From Paenibacillus humicus NBRC 102415 (GTDB taxonomy: Bacteria; Bacillota; Bacilli; Paenibacillales; Paenibacillaceae), in assembly GCF_004000905.1 (NCBI RefSeq), contig NZ_BIMD01000002.1, positions 1-64,000 of the forward strand: 64,000 nt of DNA, in the 5' to 3' direction. This document shows positions 9,094 through 19,329 of this stretch, in pieces; within the stretch, counting starts at the first letter, position 1, and every line of letters starts with the position of its first letter. A model generated the notes under the pieces. That model searched no databases. It saw only the letters and a program-made list of their open reading frames with translations, and was not told where the DNA came from. The translations under genes were made by a program, and so were the position numbers.

Positions 9094-11187
9094 ATGACAA
9101 AAGCATTGTCCCCCTATGTGAACCGGGACCTCAGCTGGATCGAATTCAACCGGAGGGTTTTGGGCGAAGCCCAGGACGCCTCGACGCCTCTCCTCGAAAG
9201 AGCGAAGTTTCTCGCGATCGTATCGAGCAATCTGGATGAATTCACGAGCGTGAGGATGGCCGGCATCCAGGACCAGCTCAAGGCCGGGTACGCCAAGGTC
9301 GATTTTACCGGCTACACCCCGCAGGGACTGTGGAAAAGACTGATCAAGCGCACCGGACAGATGGTGGCCGAGCAGTACCGGACTTACCGGGAAGTGATGC
9401 GGGGACTGTCCCGCGAAGGAATCGGGTTCAAGGAAATGGAGGATCTGAGCGCCGCCCAGGAAGCGGCCATGGACGAATATTTCCGGACGATCGTCTTCCC
9501 CGTCCTGACGCCGATGGCGGTCGACCAGAGCCGGCCTTTCCCGCTGCTGCACACCCGCGAGCTGTATTTGGCTGTCCTGCTCAAGGACGACAGCGGGGAC
9601 AGCGAGGCCGATCCTTATTTCGCGATCGTTCAGGTGCCGTCGATATTGCCGCGCTTCGTGCCGATACCGTCGAGGGGCAACAGCAAGAAGATGGAATACG
9701 TGCTGCTGGAAGACCTGATTCAAGCCCATATCCATACGCTGTTCAACGGATACATACCGTTTGCCGTCCACTCGTTCCGCCTGATCCGCAACGCCGACTT
9801 GACGCTCAACGAGGAAGGCGCGGAGGATCTGCTGGAAGAGATCGAGAAGGAGCTGCGCCGCCGCCGCTGGGGCATGCCGGTTCGTCTGGAGGTGGAGGAG
9901 GGCTTCCATCCGTATGCGCTGGAGCTGCTCAAGGAGGAGCTCGAGATCGAGGATCATATCCTGGAGATCGGAGGTCCGCTTGATCTTGGCTTCCTCATGA
10001 AGTTTTCCTCCGCGCTGCAGGGCAGGGACAGCCTGCGCTTCCCGAGGCTGGAGCCGATCTATCCGCCGGAGCTCGAGGAGGACGACAGCCTGTTCGACGC
10101 CATCCGGCGCCGCGACGTGCTGCTCCATCATCCGTACGAATCGTTCGAGCCGATTGCCGACTTCGTGCAGCAGGCAGCGGAGGACCCGAACGTGCTTGCC
10201 GTCAAAATGACCCTGTACCGCGTCAGCGGCCAGTCCGAAATCGTGCGGGCGCTCGCGGCGGCGGCCGAATCCGGCAAGCAGGTGACCGTCGTCGTCGAGC
10301 TGAAGGCCAGGTTCGACGAGGAGCGCAATATCGCTTGGGCCCGTCAGCTGGAGAAAGCGGGCTGCCATGTCGTCTATGGCCTCGTCGGGCTCAAGACGCA
10401 TGCCAAGATTCTGCTCGTCGTGCGACGGGAAGAGGGAATGCTGCGCCGTTACGTCCATGTCGGGACGGGCAACTACAACGACAGCACGGCCAAGGCGTAT
10501 ACCGACGTCGGCCTGTTCACCTGCCATCCTGTCATCGGCGCCGATGCCTCGGCGCTGTTCAACGAGATGACAGGGTATTCCTCCCCATACGAGTGGCAGG
10601 CATTCGCCGTCGCGCCGACCGATCTGATGGATAAGCTGTTCCGCCTGATCGACCGGGAGAAGGAGCATGCCTTGGCAGGGCGCGGCGGTTATATCGCGGC
10701 CAAGATGAATTCCTTGTCCAATCAGGAAATGATCGACAAGCTGTACGAGGCTTCCCAGGCCGGCGTCAAGATCGACCTCATCATTCGCGGCGTCTGCTGC
10801 TTGCGGCCGAGCGTGGAGGGGCTGAGCGAGAATATCCGCGTCTTCAGCCTGGTCGACAGGCATCTGGAGCATTCGCGGCTGCTCTATGTCCGCAACGGCG
10901 GGGCGGAGGAGGTGTACCTGTCCAGCGCCGACTGGATGACGCGCAACCTGACGCGCCGGATCGAGCTGATGTGCCCGGTATTCGACGCCAGTCTGAGGGA
11001 GAGCCTGGTTGCGATGCTGGAGCTCATTCTGAGCGACAATGTCAAGCTTCGCGAGCTGAAGCCGTCGGGGAGCTACGAGAAAGTGCCCGATGCGGACCGG
11101 CCTCCTCTGCGGAGCCAGTTCGTCGCGGAGAAGATCTCTTCCTGGAAGCAGCCGGGCACGGACGATGCCGGCTTGATCCATTCCTAG
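9094..11187 (+). CDS. ppk: Polyphosphate kinase 1
   Basis: A 697-residue enzyme polymerising the gamma phosphate of ATP into polyphosphate. The N-terminal domain begins YVNRDLSWIEFNRRVLGEA. The first phospholipase-D-like half contains LYRVSGQSEIVRAL and HVGTGNYNDSTAKAYTDVG with the phosphorylated histidine; the second contains IRGVCCLRPSVEGLSENI, the EHSR histidine motif and SSADWMTRNL. Length is normal for PPK1. AAGGAGG lies 8-10 bases before the ATG. It converges with ppx, so synthesis and breakdown genes sit head to head, and the PhoP-box-like repeats upstream suggest phosphate control. Confidence 0.97.
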   Translation: MTKALSPYVNRDLSWIEFNRRVLGEAQDASTPLLERAKFLAIVSSNLDEFTSVRMAGIQDQLKAGYAKVDFTGYTPQGLWKRLIKRTGQMVAEQYRTYREVMRGLSREGIGFKEMEDLSAAQEAAMDEYFRTIVFPVLTPMAVDQSRPFPLLHTRELYLAVLLKDDSGDSEADPYFAIVQVPSILPRFVPIPSRGNSKKMEYVLLEDLIQAHIHTLFNGYIPFAVHSFRLIRNADLTLNEEGAEDLLEEIEKELRRRRWGMPVRLEVEEGFHPYALELLKEELEIEDHILEIGGPLDLGFLMKFSSALQGRDSLRFPRLEPIYPPELEEDDSLFDAIRRRDVLLHHPYESFEPIADFVQQAAEDPNVLAVKMTLYRVSGQSEIVRALAAAAESGKQVTVVVELKARFDEERNIAWARQLEKAGCHVVYGLVGLKTHAKILLVVRREEGMLRRYVHVGTGNYNDSTAKAYTDVGLFTCHPVIGADASALFNEMTGYSSPYEWQAFAVAPTDLMDKLFRLIDREKEHALAGRGGYIAAKMNSLSNQEMIDKLYEASQAGVKIDLIIRGVCCLRPSVEGLSENIRVFSLVDRHLEHSRLLYVRNGGAEEVYLSSADWMTRNLTRRIELMCPVFDASLRESLVAMLELILSDNVKLRELKPSGSYEKVPDADRPPLRSQFVAEKISSWKQPGTDDAGLIHS

Positions 11188-11205
11188 TCCCGCTTCCTTC
11201 ATCCC

Positions 11206-11244
11206 CAAAAGAAACAGCCGTCCCGGATCGAAGCGGGACGGCTG
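11206..11244 (-). terminator. Terminator between ppk and ppx
   Basis: A 12-bp perfect stem (ACAGCCGTCCCG at 11214 with CGGGACGGCTGT at 11233). On the reverse strand it is followed by TTTCTTTT, so it best serves ppx but lies where both transcripts end. Confidence 0.75.
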
Positions 11245-11329
11245 TATCGGTTATGGAGTGGACCCGGCTTTGCGCAAGAGAAGGGGCGCAGCCTGTTCAT
11301 CCGCTCGATAGAAGATCCGCAAAAACCGG

Positions 11330-12868
11330 TCAGCGGATGGACAGAGTGGGCGTCAGGCCCCATATTTTGGCGAACTCCCGTCCGCCGTCCTCGATTTCCT
11401 GACTTTCCAGCGCAAGCGAGCCGGAGGGGCGGATCGCCTGCAGCTGCAAGGAAGATCCCTTGATGGAGATGTCGAGGCGGCTGACCGGCTGCGTCTCGCT
11501 CCGGTCGAGCGTGGCCGCCAGCTGGAGGAGCGAGCCGAGCAGCGCGGCCGCTTCGGCATCGCTGTCCTCAAGGAGGGACGCGAAGGGCTCCAGCTGGGAC
11601 TTCAGGCGGCTGCGGCTGTGGAAGGAGGCGACGGCGGCGGTCAGGACATTTTCGCGGTGCGTCATTCCGTTCAGGCTGCAGTTGGTGAGCAGGTAGAACG
11701 TATGCTTCGGATAGGCCGCATGGTCGATCGAGGCTCCGATCCGGTACAGGATGGAAGCCGCGTCGAGCACGACCGCAGCCCGCCCCCCGAGCGACTGCAG
11801 GCTTGACGCCGCCTGCGTGTCCTTGAGGCTGTCCAGCAGCTCCAGCGACAGCCGGTTGACCTGATTGACATGAGCGAGCGGAGCTTCGGGATAGAGGGCG
11901 TAAGTATTGCTTACGCTGTAGCCGAGCACGTCGTCGAGCCGCGGCCGATCGGGGAACTGGGAGGCGAAGAACAGCCCGTCGCGCAGCCCTGCCGCGCACA
12001 CCCTGTACTCGGTTGCTCCCGTCAGCCTGCGGAACAGCAGCAGGACCGCCAGCCCCGGCAGGATGAGATCGACCCTATCCTTGGACAACCCGGGGAATTT
12101 GCGCCGCTTGTCCATCGGCATGTCCCGCAGCGTGGCGAAGAGGCGTTCCGCATCTTCGGACGGCATGGAATAGTTGTGGGTTTGCGGGAAAGGATATTTC
12201 CGTACCGCTTGATGGATTTTCGCTAGGGAGCGGATTGTCCCGCCGACGCCGACCATCGGGAGGCCGGGAGACCAAGTCAGCCAAGGCTCCTTGCGGGCGG
12301 CTTCGGACACCTCGGCCTCCAGCGCCTTCAGCCCTTCGTCGTCCAGCATGCCTCCCTTGAGGAAGCGGCGGGAGAGGCTGACGCAGCCGAACGGGAAGGA
12401 GACGCTCTGGACGAGCGTGCGGTCGCGGAACAGGGATATTTCCGTGCTGCCGCCCCCGATGTCGATGAGGAAGCCGTCCTGGATATCCATCGTGTTGACC
12501 ATGCCGAGAAAGCCGCAGGAGGCTTCCTGTTCACCGGGAAGCAGCTCGACATGCAGGCCGGTTTCGGCGTTCAGCACGGCGATGACCTCTTCCCCGTTGG
12601 CCGCATTGCGGAGGGCGGCTGTCGCTACCGCGCGGATCGTTCCCGTCCGGTGGTGGGCGCAGATCAGGCGGAAATGGCCGAGAATCTCGACCAGCTCCCG
12701 CGTCGTGGCTTCATCGATTGTTCCGTCCGCGGTAATTCTCGAGCTGAGCCTCGCCGGCCGCTTGCTGCCGTCGATGACGCGATGCGCTCCCGAAGCCGTC
12801 TGCTCGTAGACAACGAGTCGGATGGAATTGGAGCCGATGTCGATGATGCCGGTTCTCTGCTCGTTCAT
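11330..12868 (-). CDS. ppx: Exopolyphosphatase / Ppx-GppA phosphatase
   Basis: A 512-residue protein of the actin-like ASKHA fold. GIIDIGSNSIRLVVYE opens the first nucleotide-binding loop; ATAALRNAANG and DIGGGSTEISLF are the further phosphate-binding motifs. A long helical C-terminal half resembles the HD-like domain of Ppx. It removes terminal phosphates from polyphosphate or hydrolyses pppGpp; facing ppk favours polyphosphate. ATG 12868 is preceded by GGAGGAG; an in-frame ATG 96 bases earlier lacks one and would add an unrelated segment. Confidence 0.93.
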   Translation of the reverse strand: MNEQRTGIIDIGSNSIRLVVYEQTASGAHRVIDGSKRPARLSSRITADGTIDEATTRELVEILGHFRLICAHHRTGTIRAVATAALRNAANGEEVIAVLNAETGLHVELLPGEQEASCGFLGMVNTMDIQDGFLIDIGGGSTEISLFRDRTLVQSVSFPFGCVSLSRRFLKGGMLDDEGLKALEAEVSEAARKEPWLTWSPGLPMVGVGGTIRSLAKIHQAVRKYPFPQTHNYSMPSEDAERLFATLRDMPMDKRRKFPGLSKDRVDLILPGLAVLLLFRRLTGATEYRVCAAGLRDGLFFASQFPDRPRLDDVLGYSVSNTYALYPEAPLAHVNQVNRLSLELLDSLKDTQAASSLQSLGGRAAVVLDAASILYRIGASIDHAAYPKHTFYLLTNCSLNGMTHRENVLTAAVASFHSRSRLKSQLEPFASLLEDSDAEAAALLGSLLQLAATLDRSETQPVSRLDISIKGSSLQLQAIRPSGSLALESQEIEDGGREFAKIWGLTPTLSIR

Positions 12869-13042
12869 GACTTCTCCTCCTTGAAGCCGCCGGTCGGACC
12901 CGGCGGCGGCATAGTCAGTCCAGTGTACCATTTCGGCGGCAGGCCTTTCCAATCGCAGCGGCAAAGAGGCGGCAGGAAAGGAAATTGTTCAGCAACAAGA
13001 TAATTCTATGATACCGATAAAGCAATTTTATGTCGCAACAAG

Positions 13043-13071
13043 TTGGATTCGGACGCAAAATTCGTTATGAT
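13043..13071 (+). promoter_or_regulatory. SigA-type promoter of citZ
   Basis: TTGGAT at 13043-13048 and TATGAT at 13066-13071 are 17 bases apart, in an AT-rich segment between ppx and citZ. The leader to the citZ start is about 170 bases; I saw no clear operator in it. Confidence 0.65.
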
Positions 13072-13249
13072 AATAGGGACGACTGATTCATTCGGTTTTT
13101 CGTGGATCTCTTCCAGCCTCTTATCACACTGCCGAGGCGCAGCATGAAGGCGCTGCCAAGATGCGGACTTCCGTCCTGCATCTGTAATCCCATGTCCGCA
13201 TACTACTATTCGCCCTGCTACCCAGGCCGAAGCCAAAGGAGAGATAACT

Positions 13250-14362
13250 ATGACAGCTACCAAAGGACTTGAAGGCATCGTAGCCACAACCTCGTCCATC
13301 AGCTCCATCATCGACGGCGTGCTGACTTACCGCGGCATCGACATCGACGATCTCGCTGAGAACGCAACCTTCGAAGAAGTGGCCTACCTGCTTTGGTACG
13401 GCAAGCTTCCGACCGCATCCGAGCTGGAGCAGCTTAAATCCAAGCTGGATCAATATGCCGCGATTCCTTCCGAAGTCGTGGAAGGCATCAAGCTGTATCC
13501 GAAGGACACGAACTCCATGGCTGCTCTCCGAACCGCCGTTTCTTCGCTGGCGCTGTACGATCCTGCCGCCCAGGATATGTCCAAGGAAGCCAACGTAGAC
13601 AAGGCGATCCGCCTTCAGGCCCAGCTTCCGACCGTCATCGCAGCGTTTGCGCGCATCCGGGAAGGCAAGGAGCCCGTCGCTCCGAAGGCCGGCCTGTCCG
13701 TTGCCGCCAACTTCCTCTACATGCTCTCCGGCGACGAGCCGGACGAAGTCGCCGTCAAGGCGCTTGACCAGGCTCTCGTTCTCCATGCGGACCATGAGCT
13801 CAACGCGTCGACATTCGCAGCCCGCGTCACGGTCGCTACGCTGTCCGACATCTACTCCGGCGTCGTGTCCGCCATCGGCGCGCTGAAGGGACCTCTCCAC
13901 GGAGGCGCCAACGAAGCCGTCATGGTCATGCTCGAGGAGATCGGATCCCCGGACAACGTGGAATCCGTCATCAACGAGAAGCTCGCCAACAAAGAGAAGA
14001 TCATGGGCTTCGGCCATCGCGTCTACAAAAACGGCGACCCGCGCGCCAAGCATCTTCAGAAAATGTCGCAGGAGCTCGGCAAGCTGAAGGGCAACATGGA
14101 CCTGTACAACATGTCCGTGCACATCGAAGACATCGTAACGGGACAAAAGGGCCTGAAGCCGAACGTGGACTTCTATTCCGCTTCCGTCTATACGACCCTC
14201 GGCATTCAGCGCGATCTGTTCACTCCGATCTTCGCGATCAGCCGCCTGTCCGGCTGGACGGCGCATATTCTCGAGCAGTATGATAATAACCGGCTGATCC
14301 GCCCTCGCGCGGAATACACCGGTCCATCGAACGCGAAGTTCATCCCGATTGAACAACGCTAA
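13250..14362 (+). CDS. citZ: Citrate synthase
   Basis: A 370-residue enzyme condensing oxaloacetate and acetyl-CoA to citrate. Active-site motifs are present: HADHELNASTFAARV, GPLHGGANEAVM and GFGHRVYKNGDPRAKHL with the catalytic histidines, and YTTLGIQRDLFTPIFAISR near the C-terminus. Length fits the small Gram-positive type, which also includes 2-methylcitrate synthases; the icd-mdh context favours the TCA role. AAAGGAGAG precedes the ATG. A hairpin lies between it and icd, so icd may be read partly from its own promoter. Confidence 0.95.
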   Translation: MTATKGLEGIVATTSSISSIIDGVLTYRGIDIDDLAENATFEEVAYLLWYGKLPTASELEQLKSKLDQYAAIPSEVVEGIKLYPKDTNSMAALRTAVSSLALYDPAAQDMSKEANVDKAIRLQAQLPTVIAAFARIREGKEPVAPKAGLSVAANFLYMLSGDEPDEVAVKALDQALVLHADHELNASTFAARVTVATLSDIYSGVVSAIGALKGPLHGGANEAVMVMLEEIGSPDNVESVINEKLANKEKIMGFGHRVYKNGDPRAKHLQKMSQELGKLKGNMDLYNMSVHIEDIVTGQKGLKPNVDFYSASVYTTLGIQRDLFTPIFAISRLSGWTAHILEQYDNNRLIRPRAEYTGPSNAKFIPIEQR

Positions 14363-14374
14363 TCCATAAGCTCA

Positions 14375-14397
14375 TGCCCCGGCACGCTGCCGGGGCA
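14375..14397 (+). terminator. Hairpin between citZ and icd
   Basis: A perfect 10-bp stem (TGCCCCGGCA with TGCCGGGGCA) on a 3-base loop, with no T-run. It could stabilise the citZ mRNA end or partly terminate. Confidence 0.5.
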
Positions 14398-14494
14398 GGC
14401 TTCATTCATCCCGGCTTGTTCCTTTTTGGACGAGCCGCATCTGGATGGACATCATCGCACGGCCGCAATCATATCAGAGGAGGAATACCCACTC

Positions 14495-15790
14495 ATGCCG
14501 CAACTCGAAAAATTCGCGCTCCCGACCGAAGGCGAGCAAATTACGATTCAAGACGGAAAACTGCAGGTTCCCAGCAATCCGATCGTGCCTTTCATCGAAG
14601 GCGACGGCACCGGCCGCGACATCTGGCGCGCTTCCAAGCGCGTCCTTGACGCAGCTGTAGAGAAGGCCTACAACGGCGAGAAAAAAATCGCCTGGTACGA
14701 AGTATTCGCCGGAGAAAAAGCGTTCAACCAATACGGCGAATGGCTGCCGGCCGATACGCTGACCGCGATCCGCGAATACATCGTCGCGATCAAAGGTCCT
14801 CTGACGACTCCGATCGGCGGCGGCATCCGCTCCCTGAACGTCGCTCTCCGCCAAGAGCTCGACCTGTACGTCTGCCTGCGCCCTGTGCGCTACTTCGACG
14901 GCGTGCCTTCCCCGGTGAAGCGTCCCGAGCTCGTGAACATGGTCATCTTCCGCGAGAACACGGAAGACATCTATGCCGGCATCGAGTACCAAGAAGGAAC
15001 GGACGCTGTGAAAAAAGTGCTGTCCTTCCTGCAGAACGAGATGGGCGTCAACAAGATCCGCTTCCCGGAAACTTCCGGCATCGGCATCAAGCCGGTATCG
15101 GCTGAAGGCTCCAAGCGCCTTGTGCGCGCTGCGATCGAATACGCGATCGAGCATGGCCGCAAATCCGTTACGCTGGTGCACAAAGGCAACATCATGAAGT
15201 TCACCGAGGGAGCCTTCAAAAACTGGGGCTACGAAGTGGCTGAAGCCGAGTTCGGCGACAAAGTGTTCACTTGGGATCAATACGACCGCATCAAGGAAGA
15301 GCAAGGCACGGATGCGGCCAACAAAGCTCAGGAAGAAGCTCTCGCAGCCGGCAAAATCCTCGTGAAGGATGCCATCGCCGACATCGCCCTCCAACAAGTT
15401 CTGACCCGTCCGACCGACTTCGACGTCATCGCGACGCTGAACCTGAACGGCGACTACCTCTCCGACGCCCTCGCTGCCCAAGTCGGCGGCATCGGCATCG
15501 CTCCAGGCGCCAACATCAACTACCTGACGGGCCACGCCATCTTCGAAGCTACGCACGGCACGGCTCCTAAGTATGCCGACAAAGACGTCGTGAACCCTGG
15601 TTCCGTCATCCTGTCCGGCGTCATGATGCTGGAGCACCTCGGCTGGCAGGAAGCGGCCGACCTCATCTACAAAGGCATGGAAACTTCGATCAACAACAAA
15701 ACGGTTACGTATGACTTCGCCCGCCTCATGGAAGGCGCCAAAGAAGTCAAATGCTCCGAGTTCGCCGATCAAGTCATCGCCAACATGTAA
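14495..15790 (+). CDS. icd: NADP-dependent isocitrate dehydrogenase
   Basis: A 431-residue enzyme oxidising isocitrate to 2-oxoglutarate with NADP. Key motifs: [13 protein letters not shown] at the N-terminus, [18 protein letters not shown] with the substrate-binding serine and arginines, [26 protein letters not shown], and [16 protein letters not shown] near the metal site, then [16 protein letters not shown]. These match bacterial type-I NADP enzymes of this length. ATG 14495 follows AGAGGAGG; the longer frame upstream lacks support. A terminator hairpin follows 6 bases after the stop. Confidence 0.97.
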   Translation: MPQLEKFALPTEGEQITIQDGKLQVPSNPIVPFIEGDGTGRDIWRASKRVLDAAVEKAYNGEKKIAWYEVFAGEKAFNQYGEWLPADTLTAIREYIVAIKGPLTTPIGGGIRSLNVALRQELDLYVCLRPVRYFDGVPSPVKRPELVNMVIFRENTEDIYAGIEYQEGTDAVKKVLSFLQNEMGVNKIRFPETSGIGIKPVSAEGSKRLVRAAIEYAIEHGRKSVTLVHKGNIMKFTEGAFKNWGYEVAEAEFGDKVFTWDQYDRIKEEQGTDAANKAQEEALAAGKILVKDAIADIALQQVLTRPTDFDVIATLNLNGDYLSDALAAQVGGIGIAPGANINYLTGHAIFEATHGTAPKYADKDVVNPGSVILSGVMMLEHLGWQEAADLIYKGMETSINNKTVTYDFARLMEGAKEVKCSEFADQVIANM

Positions 15791-15796
15791 CTTACC

Positions 15797-15819
15797 AAAG
15801 CCCGCTTAGGCGGGCTTTT
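15797..15819 (+). terminator. Rho-independent terminator after icd
   Basis: AAGCCCGC pairs with GCGGGCTT on a 4-base loop and runs into TTTTCC. Confidence 0.8.
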
Positions 15820-15954
15820 CCACTCTTCCGGCGCATTCTCGACAACGGCATTCGGCCGGCGGCAAGCGTTGATCTGCAAGCGGCGAGGATGGCTGCAGCG
15901 AGGCCGCCTTTGGCGTCATAGGTTCGACATTCCAATCCGATGGAGGTTATTCAC

Positions 15955-16905
15955 ATGGCAATTAAGCGCAATAAGATCACGGTTGTAGGCGCAGGCTTCA
16001 CCGGAGCGACGACGGCTCTCATGCTGGCTCAAAAAGAGCTGGGCGACGTCGTTCTCGTCGACATTCCGCAGCTCGAGAACCCGACGAAGGGCAAGTCGCT
16101 CGACATGCTCCAGGCTTCCCCGGTTCAAGGCTTCGATGCCAACATCATCGGCACGTCCAACTATGACGATACGAAGGATTCCGACATCGTCATCATCACG
16201 GCCGGCATCGCCCGCAAGCCGGGCATGAGCCGCGACGATCTCGTGAATACGAACGCCGGCATCGTCCGTTCCGTATGCGAGAACATCAAGGTGTCGAGCC
16301 CGAACGCTTATGTCATCATCCTCTCCAACCCGGTAGACGCGATGACCTATGCCGCCTTCGAGACGCTCGGCTTCCCGAAAAACCGCGTCATCGGCCAATC
16401 CGGCGTGCTCGATACGGCCCGCTACTGCACGTTCATCGCGCAAGAGCTCAACGTTTCCGTCGAAGACGTGCGCGGCTTCGTGCTCGGCGGACACGGCGAC
16501 GACATGGTTCCGCTCGTCCGCTACTCCAACGTCGGCGGCATCCCGATCGAGAAGCTGATCCCGGCCGACCGCATCGAGGCGATCGTGCAGCGCACCCGCG
16601 TCGGCGGCGGCGAAATCGTAGGCCTGCTCGGCAACGGCAGCGCCTACTACGCTCCGGCGGCATCGCTCGTGCAAATGACCGAAGCGATCCTGAAGGACAA
16701 AAAACGCATTCTGCCGGTCATCGCCCTGCTGGAAGGGGAATACGGCTACGACGGCCTCTTCCTCGGCGTGCCTGCCATTCTCGGCGGCGACGGCATCGAG
16801 AAAGTATTCGAGCTTGAGCTGACGGCCGAAGAAAAAGCGGCGCTCGACAAATCCGCCGAGTCCGTGCGCAACGTCGTGAAGGTTGTAGCCGGCACGAACG
16901 CGTAA
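15955..16905 (+). CDS. mdh: Malate dehydrogenase (LDH-like, homotetrameric type)
   Basis: A 316-residue enzyme interconverting malate and oxaloacetate with NAD. The Rossmann start [18 protein letters not shown], the NAD-selecting acidic end [35 protein letters not shown], and the catalytic [14 protein letters not shown] with the active His are all present; arginines in GMSR bind the dicarboxylate as in malate instead of lactate enzymes. GGAGGT 8 bases upstream selects ATG 15955 over the in-frame ATG 15 bases earlier. In B. subtilis phoP-phoR follow mdh; here they do not. Confidence 0.96.
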   Translation: MAIKRNKITVVGAGFTGATTALMLAQKELGDVVLVDIPQLENPTKGKSLDMLQASPVQGFDANIIGTSNYDDTKDSDIVIITAGIARKPGMSRDDLVNTNAGIVRSVCENIKVSSPNAYVIILSNPVDAMTYAAFETLGFPKNRVIGQSGVLDTARYCTFIAQELNVSVEDVRGFVLGGHGDDMVPLVRYSNVGGIPIEKLIPADRIEAIVQRTRVGGGEIVGLLGNGSAYYAPAASLVQMTEAILKDKKRILPVIALLEGEYGYDGLFLGVPAILGGDGIEKVFELELTAEEKAALDKSAESVRNVVKVVAGTNA

Positions 16906-16934
16906 GCGGGACTCGTCGCGGGTCGATCCGGAAC

Positions 16935-16975
16935 AATATCCTGGGGCCTTCGGGTTCCGGGATATTTTCTTTTGT
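16935..16975 (+). terminator. Rho-independent terminator after mdh
   Basis: AATATCCTGG (16935) pairs with CCGGGATATT (16957) with one G-U pair, followed by TTTCTTTTG. Confidence 0.75.
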
Positions 16976-17083
16976 GAGAAGGAGAGAATTTTTAAGAGGA
17001 TCCGATTTCAGGTAAGGTCTTAAACGGGTATCGATCCTCCGAAGCATATAGAATACGCGAGAACCGGCTGAAGGAGGCTGAAG

Positions 17084-17554
17084 ATGGAAGAGGAGTCCTT
17101 GATTACACATGAAGAATATTTGACATCCGCGGAGCTTTTCCGCTCGGCATTTCCGACCTTCGCCGCCGAGGTCGAACGAGTGGAGGCCCGGCGAGGCCGG
17201 CTGAACGACTTCCAGCTGATGCAGGCGGTGAGCAAGGCGACCGACAGCATCGTCATCCTCGGCTGGAACTGCCGCAAGACGGTCGCGGCCATGTTCGATG
17301 TCTACGCCGAAATCTATCGCCGCGAAGGCAGGGAAGCGGCCGACAAATGGGTCGAAGCGACCTTTGGCGTATCCTACTCGCCGGAAGCGGGCGAAGTCAG
17401 GCAAAGCCTGCTGGAAGCGATGGACAGGGTGACGGTGCTCATCAAGGCCAAGGAAGCCGAGCTGCAGCTGCTGTACCGGGAGCTCCACGAGCTGAAGTCA
17501 AGGCTGGAGGAGCCGCAGGCGGTCATGAATGCGGCTGTCGACGAAGAGGAATAG
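17084..17554 (+). CDS. Hypothetical protein with C-terminal coiled coil
   Basis: A 156-residue soluble, acidic protein of unknown family. The middle (GWNCRKTVAAMFDVYAEIYRR) is helical; residues about 107-145 (VTVLIKAKEAELQLLYRELH and onward) have heptad hydrophobic spacing typical of a coiled coil, so it may dimerise. AAGGAGG 6 bases before the ATG is a strong ribosome site, which argues that the gene is real. It stands alone between the mdh terminator and the FGGY kinase, in the place where phoPR lies in B. subtilis, but bears no resemblance to either. No function proposed. Confidence 0.75.
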   Translation: MEEESLITHEEYLTSAELFRSAFPTFAAEVERVEARRGRLNDFQLMQAVSKATDSIVILGWNCRKTVAAMFDVYAEIYRREGREAADKWVEATFGVSYSPEAGEVRQSLLEAMDRVTVLIKAKEAELQLLYRELHELKSRLEEPQAVMNAAVDEEE

Positions 17555-17766
17555 ATGGCGCTGGCGGAAGCCGCGGCATTCGGGAAGGAAGGCTAGGCTC
17601 CTGCTCGCCATTCATGAGAAGAGGAGCAATGGAGCGGTTCGGGTCGTTCCCGAGGGACATCAGGCGTTGATCGCGCGGCGAAGAACCGCGTGGTCCGCCT
17701 GTTTGTCGATTCCGCGGAATTCCGGGGCCGGCCGGTCCGCCGGAAGAGCGTCATGCGGCCGGTCCA

Positions 17767-17775
17767 TGCTATAAT
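17767..17775 (+). promoter_or_regulatory. Extended -10 promoter for the FGGY kinase
   Basis: TGCTATAAT gives a perfect extended -10 about 48 bases before the ATG. No good -35 lies 17 bases upstream. Confidence 0.5.
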
Positions 17776-17822
17776 AGACTTCACCGATAGAATTAACTAG
17801 GCTGGACGGCCGGGAGGTCTTT

Positions 17823-19283
17823 ATGGATACAGCTGCTGGGCACATAGAGGCAGAAGCCGGCTTGCGCACGCATACGGCCGGCATAGACATCGGCACGACC
17901 TCGCTCGCCGTGACGGTCTGGGATGCGTCATCCGGGCTCGCCGTACACACTGCGGCCGCGCCGAACCGGGCATGGCTTCCGGCGGAGCATCCGTGGGAAA
18001 AGCTTCAGGATCCGGAGCGGATCGTCAGCGATGCGGCAGCGCTGCTGGAGCAGTGCCGGCCTTGGCGCGGCAGGCTCGCCGGAATCGGGATTTCCTCGCA
18101 GATGCACGGTATCCTCTATGCAGACGGGAATGGAAGAGCCGTCAGTCCATTGTATACATGGCAGGACGCGCGAGGAGGAAGAGCTCGGGCGGGGGAAGAA
18201 GCGGCAGGAGAGTCCCATGCCTCCTTGCTGTCCCGGCTGTCGGGAAGCAGCGTCTACAGCGGTTATGGATCGGCAACCCACAGCTATAATAGGGAAAATG
18301 GCCTGGTCCCGGATGGAGCGGCCTCGCTGTGCACGATCGGCGATTATGTGGCGATGAGGCTGTGCGGAGCCTGCGAGCCGGTCATGGACGCCACTCAGGC
18401 AGCTGCGATCGGCTTGTTCGAGCCGGAGACCGGGCGCTTCGACGAGGACGTCATCGTCGAAGCGGGCTTGGAGCCGGACCTGTTTCCGCGGGTCGCAGCG
18501 GCCGCGGAGGAAGCGGCTGTCGGCCGGACGAATGACGGCATTCCGGTCTATGCGGCCATCGGCGACAGCCAGGCTGGCTTCATCGGCGGCGCCGGCATCA
18601 GGAAGGGAACGCTGCTCGTTACGATCGGCACGGGCGCCCAGATCGCGCTCTACAGCGGGGAGCGGGTTTTGGCGGAAGGGCTGGAATCGAGGCCTATGCC
18701 GGGCGGAGGCTGGCTTTTGACAGGCGCGGCTCTCGCGGGAGGCAAGAGCTATGAGCTGCTGGAGCGCTTCCTGCGGGAAGCGGCGGAGCTGGCTGGAGGC
18801 GTGGCGCCGGAGCGGCTGTACAGCCGCATGAATGAAGCTGCCGAAGCCGAGCTGGACCGGCTGGAGCGGGAAGGCATCAAGCCGGAGCTGACCGTCTCGC
18901 CGTTATGGCTCGGAAGCCGGAGCGAGCCGGAGGCTTCCGGCAGCATCACCGGCATCCGCGAGGACGGCTTCACGGTGCCGGGCTTGATCGCCGGATTTCT
19001 GCAGGGAACGGTCGACGAGCTGCTGGACATGCTCGCTCCGCTGCCTGCCGGGCTGCGCGCGGGCATCGCACGCATCGCGGGCACGGGCAACGGAATCCGG
19101 CGCAATCCGGCCATGCGGCGTCTGCTCGCCGCAAGGACCGGCTTGCCGCTCCGGACGGCGGCGATGACAGAGGAAAGCGCCGCCGGAGCCGCGCTGCATG
19201 CGGCCGTCATGTCCGGATTGTACCGCAGCCATGAACATGCGATGCTCGCCGCCGGCAATGCCGGAGGGCAGCTTGAAGGATAA
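17823..19283 (+). CDS. FGGY-family carbohydrate kinase, sedoheptulokinase-like
   Basis: A 486-residue sugar kinase of the actin-like fold. GIDIGTTSLAVTVWD is the first phosphate loop; GISSQMHGILYAD and YTWQDAR form the sugar site; AIGDSQAGFIGGAG holds the presumed catalytic Asp; GTLLVTIGTGAQI binds adenosine. The QMHG and GDSQA pattern is nearest to sedoheptulokinases among FGGY enzymes, but substrate assignment from motifs alone is uncertain (xylulokinase or gluconokinase are alternatives). It starts behind GGGAGGT. No sugar transporter or catabolic gene sits next to it; recQ follows 46 bases later and may be co-transcribed. Confidence 0.75.
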   Translation: MDTAAGHIEAEAGLRTHTAGIDIGTTSLAVTVWDASSGLAVHTAAAPNRAWLPAEHPWEKLQDPERIVSDAAALLEQCRPWRGRLAGIGISSQMHGILYADGNGRAVSPLYTWQDARGGRARAGEEAAGESHASLLSRLSGSSVYSGYGSATHSYNRENGLVPDGAASLCTIGDYVAMRLCGACEPVMDATQAAAIGLFEPETGRFDEDVIVEAGLEPDLFPRVAAAAEEAAVGRTNDGIPVYAAIGDSQAGFIGGAGIRKGTLLVTIGTGAQIALYSGERVLAEGLESRPMPGGGWLLTGAALAGGKSYELLERFLREAAELAGGVAPERLYSRMNEAAEAELDRLEREGIKPELTVSPLWLGSRSEPEASGSITGIREDGFTVPGLIAGFLQGTVDELLDMLAPLPAGLRAGIARIAGTGNGIRRNPAMRRLLAARTGLPLRTAAMTEESAAGAALHAAVMSGLYRSHEHAMLAAGNAGGQLEG

Positions 19284-19329
19284 AAGGAATGCCGCGCCGT
19301 CGGGGACGGCGCAAGAAGGGGGTTCATCG

